DNA of 64,000 bases from Ga0077523 sp038324085. Its GTDB lineage: Bacteria > Pseudomonadota > Gammaproteobacteria > Burkholderiales > Ga0077523. Where the stretch lies: the NCBI GenBank assembly GCA_038324085.1, contig JBBQHP010000008.1:90655-154654 (forward strand). The letters run 5' to 3'. Positions 46,543 to 54,952 of this stretch are shown one piece after another; the stretch's first letter is position 1, and each line of letters opens with the position of its first letter. The position numbers were made by a program, and so were the translations under genes. The notes beneath the pieces were generated by a model. It saw only the letters and a program-made list of their open reading frames with translations. It was not told where the DNA came from and did no database searches.

Positions 46543-47913
46543 ATGGCATCGCATTACGATTTGATCTGCATCGGCGGTGGCAGTGGCGGCGTCGCCACCG
46601 CCAATCGCGCGGGAAGCCATGGCGCCCGGGTGGCGCTGGTGGAAATGGGTCGCCTCGGTGGCACCTGTGTGAATGTCGGCTGCGTGCCGAAGAAGATCAT
46701 GTGGACCGCAGCCCAGTTTGCGCACGGGTTCGAAGACGCCGCCGGTTACGGTTTCGCCGTCCCGTCCCATGCGTTGGACTGGTCGATCCTCAAGACGGCG
46801 CGCGATGCCTATGTGCGCAACCTGAACGACGTCTACGCGCGCTACCTCGGCGCCAACAACGTGACGCTGGTGCGCGGGCGCGCCTCGTTCAACGGCGCGA
46901 AGTCCATCGAAGTGAATGGCGAGACGCTGAGTGCGGACCATATCGTCATCGCCACCGGGGGCCAGCCGATCCGGCCCGCCATACCGGGCGCAGACCTTGG
47001 CATCACCTCGGACGGCTTCTTCGAACTGAAAACGCAGCCGAAGCGCATGGCTGTCATCGGCTCCGGTTACATCTCGGTCGAGATCGGCGGTCTCATGCAG
47101 GCCCTGGGCACGGAGGTGAGCCTGTTCCTCCGGCGCACCCACTTCCTGCACAGCTTCGATGCGATGCTGCGCGATGCCCTGATGGAGCAGATGACCTGCG
47201 ACGGCGTACGCGTCTTGAAGGACGTCCTCGCCAGCGCCATCGAGCACGACGGGAGCGAGCTCTGGCTCATGACCGGAAGCGTGCGCCACGGCCCCTACGA
47301 CTGCGTGCTCTGGGCGGTGGGCCGCCAGCCGAATACGGCGGATCTCAACCTGGCCGCCGCCGGGGTGGAGGCCACCGCGCACGGCGTGATTCCGGTGGAC
47401 CCCTACCAGCAGACCAACGTGAGCGGCATCTACGCGCTCGGCGACCTGATCGGCCACCACGAGCTGACACCGGTCGCGATCGCCGCCGGCAGGCGGCTCT
47501 CGGATCGCCTGTTCGGCGGCCAGAGCGAGCGCAAGCTCGACTACGAGAACATCGCGACGGTCATCTTCAGTCATCCCCCCATCGGTACGGTCGGCATCAC
47601 GGAAGCAGCGGCGGTCGCGGTCTTCGGCGATTCCGCCAAGGTCTACGAGACGAAATTCACGCCGATGATCCACGGTCTTTCCGGGCGCAACATGAAGATG
47701 CAGATGAAGCTGGTCGTCGCCGGCGAGGACGAGCGCGTGGTCGGCTGCCACATCATCGGCCCGGGGGCCGACGAGATGCTGCAAGGCTTCGCCGTCGCCG
47801 TGCGCATGGGCGCGACCAAGCGCAATTTCGACGACACCGTGGCGATCCATCCGACCGCCGCCGAAGAACTGGTGACCATGAGGAGCGCGAGACCCGCGCG
47901 GATCTCCGGGTAG
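46543..47913 (+). CDS. gor: Glutathione-disulfide reductase
   Basis: FAD enzyme that recycles oxidised glutathione with NADPH. The 456 residues include the FAD-binding CIGGGSGGVATANRAGSHGA, the redox-active GGTCVNVGCVPKKIMW, the NAD(P) domain around AVIGSGYISVEIGG, and the C-terminal HPTAAEELVTM. The ATG at 46543 is used; a TTG at 46519 is less likely. With the two GSTs and the Kef antiporter it forms a glutathione neighbourhood. Confidence 0.95.
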   Translation: MASHYDLICIGGGSGGVATANRAGSHGARVALVEMGRLGGTCVNVGCVPKKIMWTAAQFAHGFEDAAGYGFAVPSHALDWSILKTARDAYVRNLNDVYARYLGANNVTLVRGRASFNGAKSIEVNGETLSADHIVIATGGQPIRPAIPGADLGITSDGFFELKTQPKRMAVIGSGYISVEIGGLMQALGTEVSLFLRRTHFLHSFDAMLRDALMEQMTCDGVRVLKDVLASAIEHDGSELWLMTGSVRHGPYDCVLWAVGRQPNTADLNLAAAGVEATAHGVIPVDPYQQTNVSGIYALGDLIGHHELTPVAIAAGRRLSDRLFGGQSERKLDYENIATVIFSHPPIGTVGITEAAAVAVFGDSAKVYETKFTPMIHGLSGRNMKMQMKLVVAGEDERVVGCHIIGPGADEMLQGFAVAVRMGATKRNFDDTVAIHPTAAEELVTMRSARPARISG

Positions 47914-47950
47914 AGCCAGAACGCGGCGTCCACCAGACACGGAGGAGACC

Positions 47951-48202
47951 ATGACGATGATCGCGCCCCACCCGCTGGCAGAATCGCCACCGAACCCGAA
48001 TCGCTACCGGTACCAGCTCGATCCCGGGGATATCCTGGAACCGCCGCGGACGAAGAGCGCGATCCTGTGCAACATCGGCTCCGGCGTGGCGCTCCAGGCA
48101 TCCATCCTGGGACAGGGCGGATTGATCGCCACCACGGCAGTTCGTTTTCCCGTCGCTCCATTTCGAACCAATGCAGTCTCTCGCCTGAGGTTGAACCCAT
48201 GA
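47951..48202 (+). CDS. Hypothetical 83-residue protein
   Basis: A short open frame with a strong ribosome site (GGAGGAG, about six bases before the ATG). It starts with MTMIAPHPLAESPPNPNRYR and has no membrane segment or known motif. Its stop overlaps the ridA start, so translation could be coupled. The lower half (IGSGVALQASILGQGGLIA) is Gly/Ala-rich. It could be a genuine leader protein of ridA or a chance frame. Confidence 0.38.
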   Translation: MTMIAPHPLAESPPNPNRYRYQLDPGDILEPPRTKSAILCNIGSGVALQASILGQGGLIATTAVRFPVAPFRTNAVSRLRLNP

Positions 48203-48549
48203 CCATCGAACGCAAGCACGTCGGCCCGCGCCTTTCCCAACTCGTGATCCACGGCGACACCGCCTATCTGGCGGGCATAGTCGCGTCCGAACCCGTGCCG
48301 GATGATCCCGCCGAGCAGACGCGAAATATCCTGGACCAGATCGACGCCCTGCTCGCCGAGGCCGGCACCGACAAGTCACGCGTCCTCTCGGCCACGATCT
48401 GGCTGTCCGACATCGCCTATTTCGACGCGATGAACGCGGTGTGGGATCCCTGGGTGCCGGCCGGCGCCGCGCCCGCGCGCGCTTGCGTCGAGGCCAGGCT
48501 GGCACGGCCCAAGTTCAAGGTCGAGATCCGCGTGGTCGCCGCGCGTTGA
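48199..48549 (+). CDS. RidA family protein
   Basis: A 116-residue trimer-forming protein of the RidA/YjgF group, which deaminates reactive imines and enamines. It shows AEQTRNILDQIDALLAEAGT and the Arg-bearing ARACVEARLARPKFKVEI, the latter carrying the catalytic arginine position. The ATG at 48199 is coupled to the small frame upstream. Confidence 0.91.
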   Translation: MTIERKHVGPRLSQLVIHGDTAYLAGIVASEPVPDDPAEQTRNILDQIDALLAEAGTDKSRVLSATIWLSDIAYFDAMNAVWDPWVPAGAAPARACVEARLARPKFKVEIRVVAAR

Positions 48550-48633
48550 TCGTTCGAACGCGCAATCGGGCGCAGCCGCACCCGATTGCGTCGATTCCCG
48601 TTCCGGTCGCCTAGCAAGCCCCAACACGCCGCG

Positions 48634-50454
48634 ATGAACCTGCTCACCGAAACCGCCATCTTCCTGGCGGCTGCCGTGGTGACGGTACCGATCTTCAAGC
48701 GTCTCAAGCTCGGTGCCGTGCTCGGCTACCTGTCGGCGGGGCTGCTAATCGGCCCGTGGGGGCTGCGCTTCATCACCGAGGTCGAAAGCATCCTGCAATT
48801 CGCGGAACTGGGCGTCGTGCTGCTGTTGTTCCTGATCGGGCTCGAACTGCAGCCGTCGCGCTTGTGGATCCTGCGCAAATCGGTGTTCGGAATCGGTGGC
48901 CTGCAGGTCACCGTCACGACGTTCGTGTTCGGCGCCATCGCGCTGATCTACGGGCTGCCCTGGCAGGCGGCCCTGATCATCGGAGTGGCGCTGTCGATGA
49001 ACTCCACGGCGTTCGTCCTGCAGCTGCTGTCCGAGCGCAAGAAACTCGCGACCCGCTACGGTCGCACCGCTTTCTCGATCGCGCTGTTCCAGGACATGGC
49101 CGTGATCCCGATGCTCGCCATCATTCCGTTGCTGGTCGTCGTCGAGGGTGCTCGTGCCGAGAACCCCTGGTTCGGAGCGCTCAAGGCTGCAGCCGTCATC
49201 GCGCTGGTGATCTTCGGCGGGCGCTACCTGTTGCGCCCGATCTTCAAGGCGATTGCACAGAGCGGCATCCAGGAAATCTTCACCGGAGGCGCGCTGCTGA
49301 TCGTGCTGGGTGTCGCCCTGTTGATGCAATCGGTGGGCCTGTCGATGACGCTCGGCGCATTCCTGGCCGGCGTGCTGCTGGCCGATTCCGAATTCCGCCA
49401 CGAGATCGAAGCGAGCATCGAACCATTCAAGGGCCTGTTGCTGGGCCTGTTCTTCATCGCCGTGGGGATGTCGGCCAATCTCGGGCTCTTCGCCTCGCAT
49501 CCGTGGGCGGTGATCGGCGGTGCCCTGGCCCTCATGGCACTCAAGGCGGCCATCCTGTACCCGATCGGCATCCTGTCGGGCGACGACGCCGAAGGCAGCC
49601 GCTGCCTCGCCACGCTGCTCTGTCACGCGGGCGAATTCGCCTTCGTGCTGTTCAACGTCGCGTTGGCATCCAAGGCGATATCGAGCGAGACCGCGGAGTT
49701 CCTGATCGTCATCGTGACGGTCTCGATGGCGCTGACGCCGGTGCTGTTCCTGTTCAACGAGAACGTCATCGCACCGCGGTTGAAGGCGAAGGTCGCACCG
49801 CACTTCGATGCCATCCCGGATCAGGAAGAACCCCGGGTAGTGATCGCAGGCTTCGGGCGCGTCGGGCAGATCGTCGGACGCGTATTGAATGCGCGTCGCA
49901 TTGCGTTCACGGCGCTCGACATCAGCGCCGATCAGGTCGACGCCGTGCGTCGCTTCGGTCGCCAGGCCTATTTTGGCGATGCCGCCAAACTGGACTTGCT
50001 GCGGGCGGCCAAGCTCGACCGCGCCGAAATCTTCGTCCTGGCGATCGACGACGTTCCGTCGTCGATCCTTTCGGCCGAGACGGTTCGAAAGCATTTTCCG
50101 CATGTCACCGTGATAGCCCGGGCGCGCAATCGCTTCCATGCACACAAATTGATGGAACTGGGCGTGAAGTCGATCAATCGGGAAACTTTTCTTTCCACAC
50201 TCGCCATGGCGCAGGACACGCTCGAAGCATCGGGGTTTTCCGCCGGCGAAGCGAGCGACACCGTCTCACGTTTCCGGCGTCACGACGAGGAAGTACTGTT
50301 GCGTCAGTATGCGGTGCGTCAGGACGAAGCCAAAATCATCCAGACCTCTAAGGATGCGATCGTCGAACTGGAGAGCCTGTTCGATCAGGATCGCGACACC
50401 GTGGCGGAGCCCGCCACCGTTTCCGCCGCAGACCTCGCGCGCAGCTGGAAGTAA
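48634..50454 (+). CDS. Kef-type K+/H+ antiporter (CPA2 family) with RCK domain
   Basis: A 606-residue inner-membrane antiporter. About 12 membrane segments (CPA2 fold) include KRLKLGAVLGYLSAGLLIGP, NSTAFVLQLLSE and the SMTLGAFLAGVLLADSEFRH motif. The C-terminal cytoplasmic TrkA-N/RCK domain has VVIAGFGRVGQIVGRVL, a nucleotide-binding Rossmann loop. E. coli KefB and KefC are inhibited by glutathione and opened by glutathione adducts. The GSTs and reductase nearby make that role plausible, but the exact substrate ion is inferred. Confidence 0.92.
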   Translation: MNLLTETAIFLAAAVVTVPIFKRLKLGAVLGYLSAGLLIGPWGLRFITEVESILQFAELGVVLLLFLIGLELQPSRLWILRKSVFGIGGLQVTVTTFVFGAIALIYGLPWQAALIIGVALSMNSTAFVLQLLSERKKLATRYGRTAFSIALFQDMAVIPMLAIIPLLVVVEGARAENPWFGALKAAAVIALVIFGGRYLLRPIFKAIAQSGIQEIFTGGALLIVLGVALLMQSVGLSMTLGAFLAGVLLADSEFRHEIEASIEPFKGLLLGLFFIAVGMSANLGLFASHPWAVIGGALALMALKAAILYPIGILSGDDAEGSRCLATLLCHAGEFAFVLFNVALASKAISSETAEFLIVIVTVSMALTPVLFLFNENVIAPRLKAKVAPHFDAIPDQEEPRVVIAGFGRVGQIVGRVLNARRIAFTALDISADQVDAVRRFGRQAYFGDAAKLDLLRAAKLDRAEIFVLAIDDVPSSILSAETVRKHFPHVTVIARARNRFHAHKLMELGVKSINRETFLSTLAMAQDTLEASGFSAGEASDTVSRFRRHDEEVLLRQYAVRQDEAKIIQTSKDAIVELESLFDQDRDTVAEPATVSAADLARSWK

Positions 50455-50456
50455 CG

Positions 50457-50506
50457 CGTAGCAGCCGCGCAGCGCAACCCTTTTTCGTCTCGCGCAGCGC
50501 GCTACG
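50457..50506 (+). terminator. Possible terminator after the Kef antiporter
   Basis: CGTAGC at 50457-50462 pairs with GCTACG at 50501-50506, with further partly paired GC-rich bases and a TTTTT inside the loop side. The stem is imperfect and the T-run is not after the stem, so this is weak. Confidence 0.28.
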
Positions 50507-50847
50507 GAAACCTCCTCCGGATCGCATTGCCCGTTCCAGATCGCCATCGGGATGCGGCGTTGTTGTTGCGCGGACGAGTGGCCGATCATAACGACCGATG
50601 CCGGTCCCGGATGTCTCCGATTCATAAGGACGCAGATCCGTCCGCAGATCCAGTCAAAACGCAAAGTCGGGATTAGTGTCAAAATTGCGGCACCAATCCG
50701 ACGTCGGTAACCAAAGTCCGTGCGCGATTTGTCGCTCCGAGTGCGACATCCAGCCGGCAACCGATACCGTGCGGAACGGCGCGTGAACCGGCCCTGAGTT
50801 CCCGATGGCCACGCCCACGCTCTTCAACCAAACATAAAAGGATGCCC
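50507..50847. other. Intergenic region before the HTH gene
   Basis: 341 bases without a gene. A direct repeat CGCAGATCC occurs at 50631-50639 and 50643-50651 (12-base period). AT content is higher here than in the neighbours (GTCAAAACGCAAAG), which would suit a promoter, but no clear -10/-35 pair was identified. Confidence 0.4.
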
Positions 50848-51363
50848 ATGTCGAATATCGGTGTTTTGCTCAAACAGGAGATCACCCGACTCTCCCGCAA
50901 GGAGGTCCGCACGGAACTGCAAGCCACAAGAAAAGCTTCGGCGCAATATCGGCGCAGCATCGCGTCGCTGAAGGCGCAGGTTGCCAATCTCGGGCGTCAG
51001 GTAGCCGTGCTGCAACGTCGGGGACCCGCTGCAAAGGCAATAGCGAACACCGAAGTCGAAACCGGCCCGAAAATGCGATTCGTCGCCAAAGGCTTCAAAT
51101 CGCAGCGCGCGCGACTCGGACTTTCGGCCGCCGATCTTGGCGCGATGATCGGCGTGACCGCCCAGTCGATCTACAACTGGGAACAGGGCAACGCCAGACC
51201 GCGCGCGGAACAACTCAAGAAAATCGCTGCGCTGCGCAACCTCGGCAAGCGCGAAGTCGCGGACATCCTCGAACAGATGGCGGCGAAGGAGGCCCCGAAG
51301 GCTCGCAAACGCCCGTCCTCGCGCCGGGCGTCCCCGCGCAAGCCGGCGGAAAGCGCTTCGTAA
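50848..51363 (+). CDS. Coiled-coil protein with XRE-type HTH
   Basis: A 171-residue DNA-binding protein. Residues ~5-65 are helical with a coiled-coil pattern (EVRTELQATRKASAQYRRSI); residues ~85-135 form an XRE/Cro HTH (LGLSAADLGAMIGVTAQSIY, NWEQGNARPR), and a basic Lys/Arg/Ser/Pro tail ends it. The HTH at the C-terminal half with an N-terminal coil is unusual for small repressors. The ATG at 50848 is chosen because AAAAGG lies seven bases upstream; another ATG at 50842 is too close. No antitoxin or toxin partner is next to it. Target unknown. Confidence 0.78.
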   Translation: MSNIGVLLKQEITRLSRKEVRTELQATRKASAQYRRSIASLKAQVANLGRQVAVLQRRGPAAKAIANTEVETGPKMRFVAKGFKSQRARLGLSAADLGAMIGVTAQSIYNWEQGNARPRAEQLKKIAALRNLGKREVADILEQMAAKEAPKARKRPSSRRASPRKPAESAS

Positions 51364-51995
51364 CGCCCGTTCGGGCAAGCAAACGGTCGGATCGTTTCCG
51401 CTCGCGGGAGCAGATCGTTTCCTGACCCCCCGTCTTGCTGCAGTTCGCGCCGGGCGACTGCGACGCTCGCTCCCCGCCCACGTCGGCGTAGGGCCCGCTC
51501 GGCCCCGCGTTACACGCCAGTGACGGCGAGCCCGCGCGCGCCTGAACGGACTCCCATGCCGATGAGTGTTACCAGTCGGTAACGCGGGTGCAACCGTACG
51601 AAATCGTTTCGTAAAGCGCGAACGGGATACTGATCCCGGCCGTGATTCGCCACGCGCATGGGGTGGGGGGATTGAACTCCGCCGAGCATTCCTGCGCCGC
51701 CTGGCCTGGTTCACGCCGGAGCGGACTCGAGCGCTCCCTGGCCGTACCGACTCGAGTTGACCGGCAGCCGCACGCCGCCGTGGACGCGGGGACAAGAGCA
51801 CCAACAACGATGTAGAGAAGCTCTTGAAGATCGGACGACCTTCGTTCAACGCCGCAGCAACTGCCACGACCGCAAGCGCTGCCTCCGGTGTTCTGGCGGC
51901 GGACAAATGGGGCCGTGATCGCGACTGCGCATATGGGAGTTCCTATCTGCCCACAGGTTGCGGCAGACCGCGGCACCGGACTGACGCAACGAATT
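51364..51995. other. Low-coding gap of 632 bases
   Basis: No coding frame on either strand looks like a real protein. The stretch holds two perfect inverted repeats (51568-51613, listed separately). It reads as decayed or regulatory DNA between the HTH gene and the PepSY gene. Confidence 0.45.
51568..51613. repeat. Two adjacent perfect inverted repeats
   Basis: GTTACCAGTCGGTAAC (51568-51583, 6-bp arms, 4-base loop) is followed 13 bases later by TACGAAATCGTTTCGTA (51597-51613, 7-bp arms, 3-base centre). They could be operators for the neighbouring HTH protein or small hairpins; there is no T-run, so they are poor terminators. Confidence 0.45.
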
Positions 51996-52268
51996 TCAGT
52001 CGTCGTCCAACTCGCGTTTCAGCACGTTGAGCGTCGCAGCATCGAGCTTCAGTTCATAGCGTTTGCCATCGGAATGCAAGGCATCCTCAACCTCGATGCG
52101 ATCGCCTTCGATCTCGATTTCGCCGATCGACTTGTAGCCCAGACCCTCCAGTGTCTGAACGATCCGTGCACGCTCGTCACCGGTCGGCGGACGATCGTCG
52201 TCGGCAATTGCGTACATCGTCGCACCTGCAAGCGCGGCGCTCAGCAGGAATGGCAAGACTCGTTTCAT
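51996..52268 (-). CDS. Small exported PepSY-domain protein
   Basis: A 90-residue protein with a signal peptide (MKRVLPFLLSAALAGATMYA, cut near AIADDD) and a single PepSY-like unit: ARIVQTLEGLGYKSIGEIEI, then VEDALHSDGKRYELKLDAA. PepSY modules can inhibit proteases or act in envelope signalling. The ATG at 52268 has AGGAG upstream. Genes of this kind usually sit beside a two-component system; here none is adjacent, but a receiver-domain remnant is found 260 bases away. Confidence 0.78.
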   Translation of the reverse strand: MKRVLPFLLSAALAGATMYAIADDDRPPTGDERARIVQTLEGLGYKSIGEIEIEGDRIEVEDALHSDGKRYELKLDAATLNVLKRELDDD

Positions 52269-52532
52269 GGCGTTTCTCCTGTCGAGGCGTGGGGGAGTAT
52301 CAGGCGTGGGTGCAAGGCGATTCTTCGGCATTCGTCGTCGGAAAGCATCGCGTGGCACGGTCATGTCGATACGACCCGCACCTCGTGACCGAGTTCCCGC
52401 TCGAGCGACCGTGAGTGGACGCAGCACGACATCGGACTTGTCGCTCCTGGATCTCACGATGTCCAGTATCGCCCCGCAGCATGTTCCGCGGATGTCGAAG
52501 GCGTCGATTTCGTTACCGGACGTAGTGCGCCG

Positions 52533-52693
52533 CTATGCTGCCCCCAGTTCACGAAGATCCAGCGGCTTGCCGAGAATCTCGTCAACGCCCGCCGCAATTG
52601 CTTCCTCCATGAGGAACGGCCCTGCATCTCGTGTGTCCAGTCCGCGATTGCTCCTCGCGACAGATTCGTTTACCGCCACCGGGACGCGGTTCA
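52533..52693 (-). pseudogene. Remnant of a response-regulator receiver domain
   Basis: The reverse strand, ending at 52533, reads VPVAVNESVARSNRGLDTRD and then EEAIAAGVDEILGKPLDLRE. The second part is the end of a CheY-like receiver (AAGVxxxLxKPLDLxEL). No Asp-bearing first half is found upstream; the frame runs into the start of the CoA-transferase. The fragment lies in an otherwise empty 468-base gap (52269-52735) and is probably what is left of a deleted histidine kinase or regulator, perhaps the partner of the PepSY protein. Confidence 0.42.
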
Positions 52694-52735
52694 TCATCCC
52701 GCACTTTCCAACTGGACTGTCGCGCCCCCCAAACC

Positions 52736-53590
52736 ATGACCCGGACCCAGACGCCCCTGCCGACGCCAACCCCCGGAGCACTGACCGGCGTGCGAGTGAT
52801 CGAGAAGGGACAGCTCATCGCGGAACCATTCGCGGGCAAGATGCTCGGCGAGTTCGGCGCGGAGGTCGTCAAGATCGAACCCCCCGTTACCGGCGACCCG
52901 CTGCGCAACTGGCGCATGCTGAAGGACGGCACGTCGGCATGGTGGCAGGTCTCGTCGCGCAACCAGCGCTCGGTCGCGCTCGATCTGCGCTCCGAGGCCG
53001 GCCAGGACATCGCGCGCCGCCTGGCCCGTGAGACGCACGTGCTCATCGAGAATTTCCGACCCGGTACGCTCGAAGGCTGGGGGCTCGGCTGGGAAGAGCT
53101 GAGCGCGGGGAATCCCGGTCTGATCATGCTGCGCATCTCCGGCTATGGACAGACCGAGCCCTATCGTGACCTGCCCGGCTTCGGCGTGATCGGCGAAGCC
53201 ATGGGCGGGTTGCGCCATCTCACCGGGGAACCCGGGAGGGTCCCGGTTCGAGTGGGCGTGTCGATCGGTGACACGCTGGCCGCCTTGCACGGCATCATCG
53301 GCGTGCTCGCCGCGCTCGGCAGCGCCCGGGTGCCGGCCGGCAAGGTCTGCACCGCGAAGGACATTCACGAAGATCCGCACTTCCGCACCCGCGACATGAT
53401 CCTGCGGCAGCGCACGCGCGAGGGGTACGAGCTCGACGTGCCGGGCATCGTGCCCGAGCTGTCGGCCACGCCGGGATCTGTGCGTTCGGCCGCGCCGCGG
53501 TTGGGCAAGAAAACCGACACAGTGCTGGCCGGGATCGGCCTGACCGCCGCAGACGTTGCCGAGCTGCGGGCAACAGGGGTCGTGAGATGA
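52736..53590 (+). pseudogene. CaiB/BaiF-type CoA-transferase with internal in-frame deletion
   Basis: Type III CoA-transferases are normally near 400 residues; this product has 284. The N-terminal part is normal: GVRVIEKGQLIAEPFAGKML, then ENFRPGTLEGWGLGWEEL and GYGQTEPYRDLPGFGVIGEA. The catalytic Asp is kept near residue 179 (VSIGDTLAALHG). Then VLAAL runs straight into GSARVPAGKVCTAKDIHEDP, which in full relatives lies about 110 residues later. The reading frame stays open across the join. It ends next to HMG-CoA lyase with a four-base overlap. The lost part spans much of the substrate-binding region, so activity is doubtful. Confidence 0.7.
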
Positions 53591-54564
53591 GCGTCTGGCA
53601 CGGCGCACGCAAGCGCATCCACATCCAGGAAGTCGGCGCGCGCGATGGTCTGCAGGTCGAGCCGGCGTTCGTGGCGACCCGTGACAAGATCGCGCTCGTG
53701 AACGAACTGTCCGCGTCCGGCGTGGCCAAGATCGAGGTCACCGCCTTCATGTCGCCGCATGCGATTCCTTCATTGCGCGATGCGGAAGCGGTGATGCGCG
53801 GGATCGAACGCGTCCCCGGGGTCGTCTATACGGCGCTGGTGCCGAACGTGCGCGGTGCCGAGCGCGCAATCGAGGCTCGCACCGACGAACTGAATCTCGT
53901 CATGTCGGCCAGCGAGACGCACAACCTCACCAACCTTCGCATGACGCGGGAGCAGTCGTTCGCCGCGTTGTCGACAGTGGCCGCGCTGGCTGGTGGAGCA
54001 GGAAAAAGAGTGAACGTCTCCCTGTCGTGCGCCTTCGGTTGTCCGATGGAGGGCGATGTCCCCGCCGCCGCCGTGCTCGCCTGGGTGCGGCGCTCCGTGG
54101 AGGACCTCGGCGCCCGGGGGATCTCGCTGTGCGACACGACCGGCATGGCCTATCCGGGCCAGGTCGCAGCCTTGGTCGGCACATTCCGCGAGCAGTGGCC
54201 AGACACCGAGTTGACGCTGCATTTCCACAATACCCGGGGCATGGGTCTCGCCAACGTTCTCGCCGCCATCGATGCCGGCGCCGATCGCTTCGACACGGCG
54301 CTGGGCGGGCTCGGTGGTTGCCCCTATGCCCCGGGCGCGACCGGCAACGTGTGCAGCGAAGAGATCGTGCACGCGCTTGAACTCATGCGCTATGACACCG
54401 GTGTCGATCTGCCGCGCCTGCTCGAAGCGTCCCGGCGCCTGCCGGGACTGATCGGACACGATAGCCCGAGCCAGATCGTCAAGGCGGGGCGGCGTCTCGA
54501 TCTGCACCGGCTCCCCGCGGACTTCGATTCGATCCGCGAACGCGCGCTGGCCCGTTCGTCATGA
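53587..54564 (+). CDS. Hydroxymethylglutaryl-CoA lyase family enzyme
   Basis: Splits HMG-CoA (or a close relative) to acetyl-CoA and acetoacetate in leucine or related catabolism. The 325-residue TIM-barrel product carries EVGARDGLQVEP (metal Asp and catalytic Arg), LTLHFHNTRGMG with the metal histidines, and GGLGGCPYAPGATGN, in which the Cys is catalytic. It is coupled to the CoA-transferase by ATGA overlap, so the pair should act on one pathway. The exact acyl-CoA cannot be fixed from the sequence. Confidence 0.92.
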   Translation: MSVWHGARKRIHIQEVGARDGLQVEPAFVATRDKIALVNELSASGVAKIEVTAFMSPHAIPSLRDAEAVMRGIERVPGVVYTALVPNVRGAERAIEARTDELNLVMSASETHNLTNLRMTREQSFAALSTVAALAGGAGKRVNVSLSCAFGCPMEGDVPAAAVLAWVRRSVEDLGARGISLCDTTGMAYPGQVAALVGTFREQWPDTELTLHFHNTRGMGLANVLAAIDAGADRFDTALGGLGGCPYAPGATGNVCSEEIVHALELMRYDTGVDLPRLLEASRRLPGLIGHDSPSQIVKAGRRLDLHRLPADFDSIRERALARSS

Positions 54565-54952
54565 CGCGGACCAGCGGTGAACGGGCGCGCCCGGTGCGAT
54601 CGGAACCGCCATCGCCGCGCACCGGGACGCGCGCGAATGTTGCTCCCAACGGGTCGCATTCCTGTCGGACCGCGGACAGCAGATTCGGGCGAGCGTGCGC
54701 GCCCTCATGTCGCGCCCCGCAGCGGCCGTTGCTGGTCCGGCTCTCGCTCGGGCCCGCGCCGCTGATGGCCAAGACGATCTCTTGCGTCCTCCGCGGCCTG
54801 AAGGCACACGGCACCACGATCCTGCGGATGGGACAGATGGGGCACCGGGCGGAGGCCGGGGTCGAGCGCGCGACGCGAGCGCAATCCGGAGCCGCGGCAC
54901 GAAACTGCGCCGCGATCCGCCGGAGCGCCCGGACTGTCTCGGAGAACGCGCG
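54565..54952. other. Non-coding gap before the GMC genes
   Basis: 388 bases. Open frames exist on both strands but are Arg/Ala-rich and match no protein family. GGAGA at 54940-54944 is the ribosome site of the first GMC gene. No clear promoter was identified. Confidence 0.4.

Noticed and set aside
50848..51363. Antitoxin of a type II toxin-antitoxin pair
   Set aside because: There is no small partner gene on either side within 300 bases, and the protein has a long coiled coil and basic tail.
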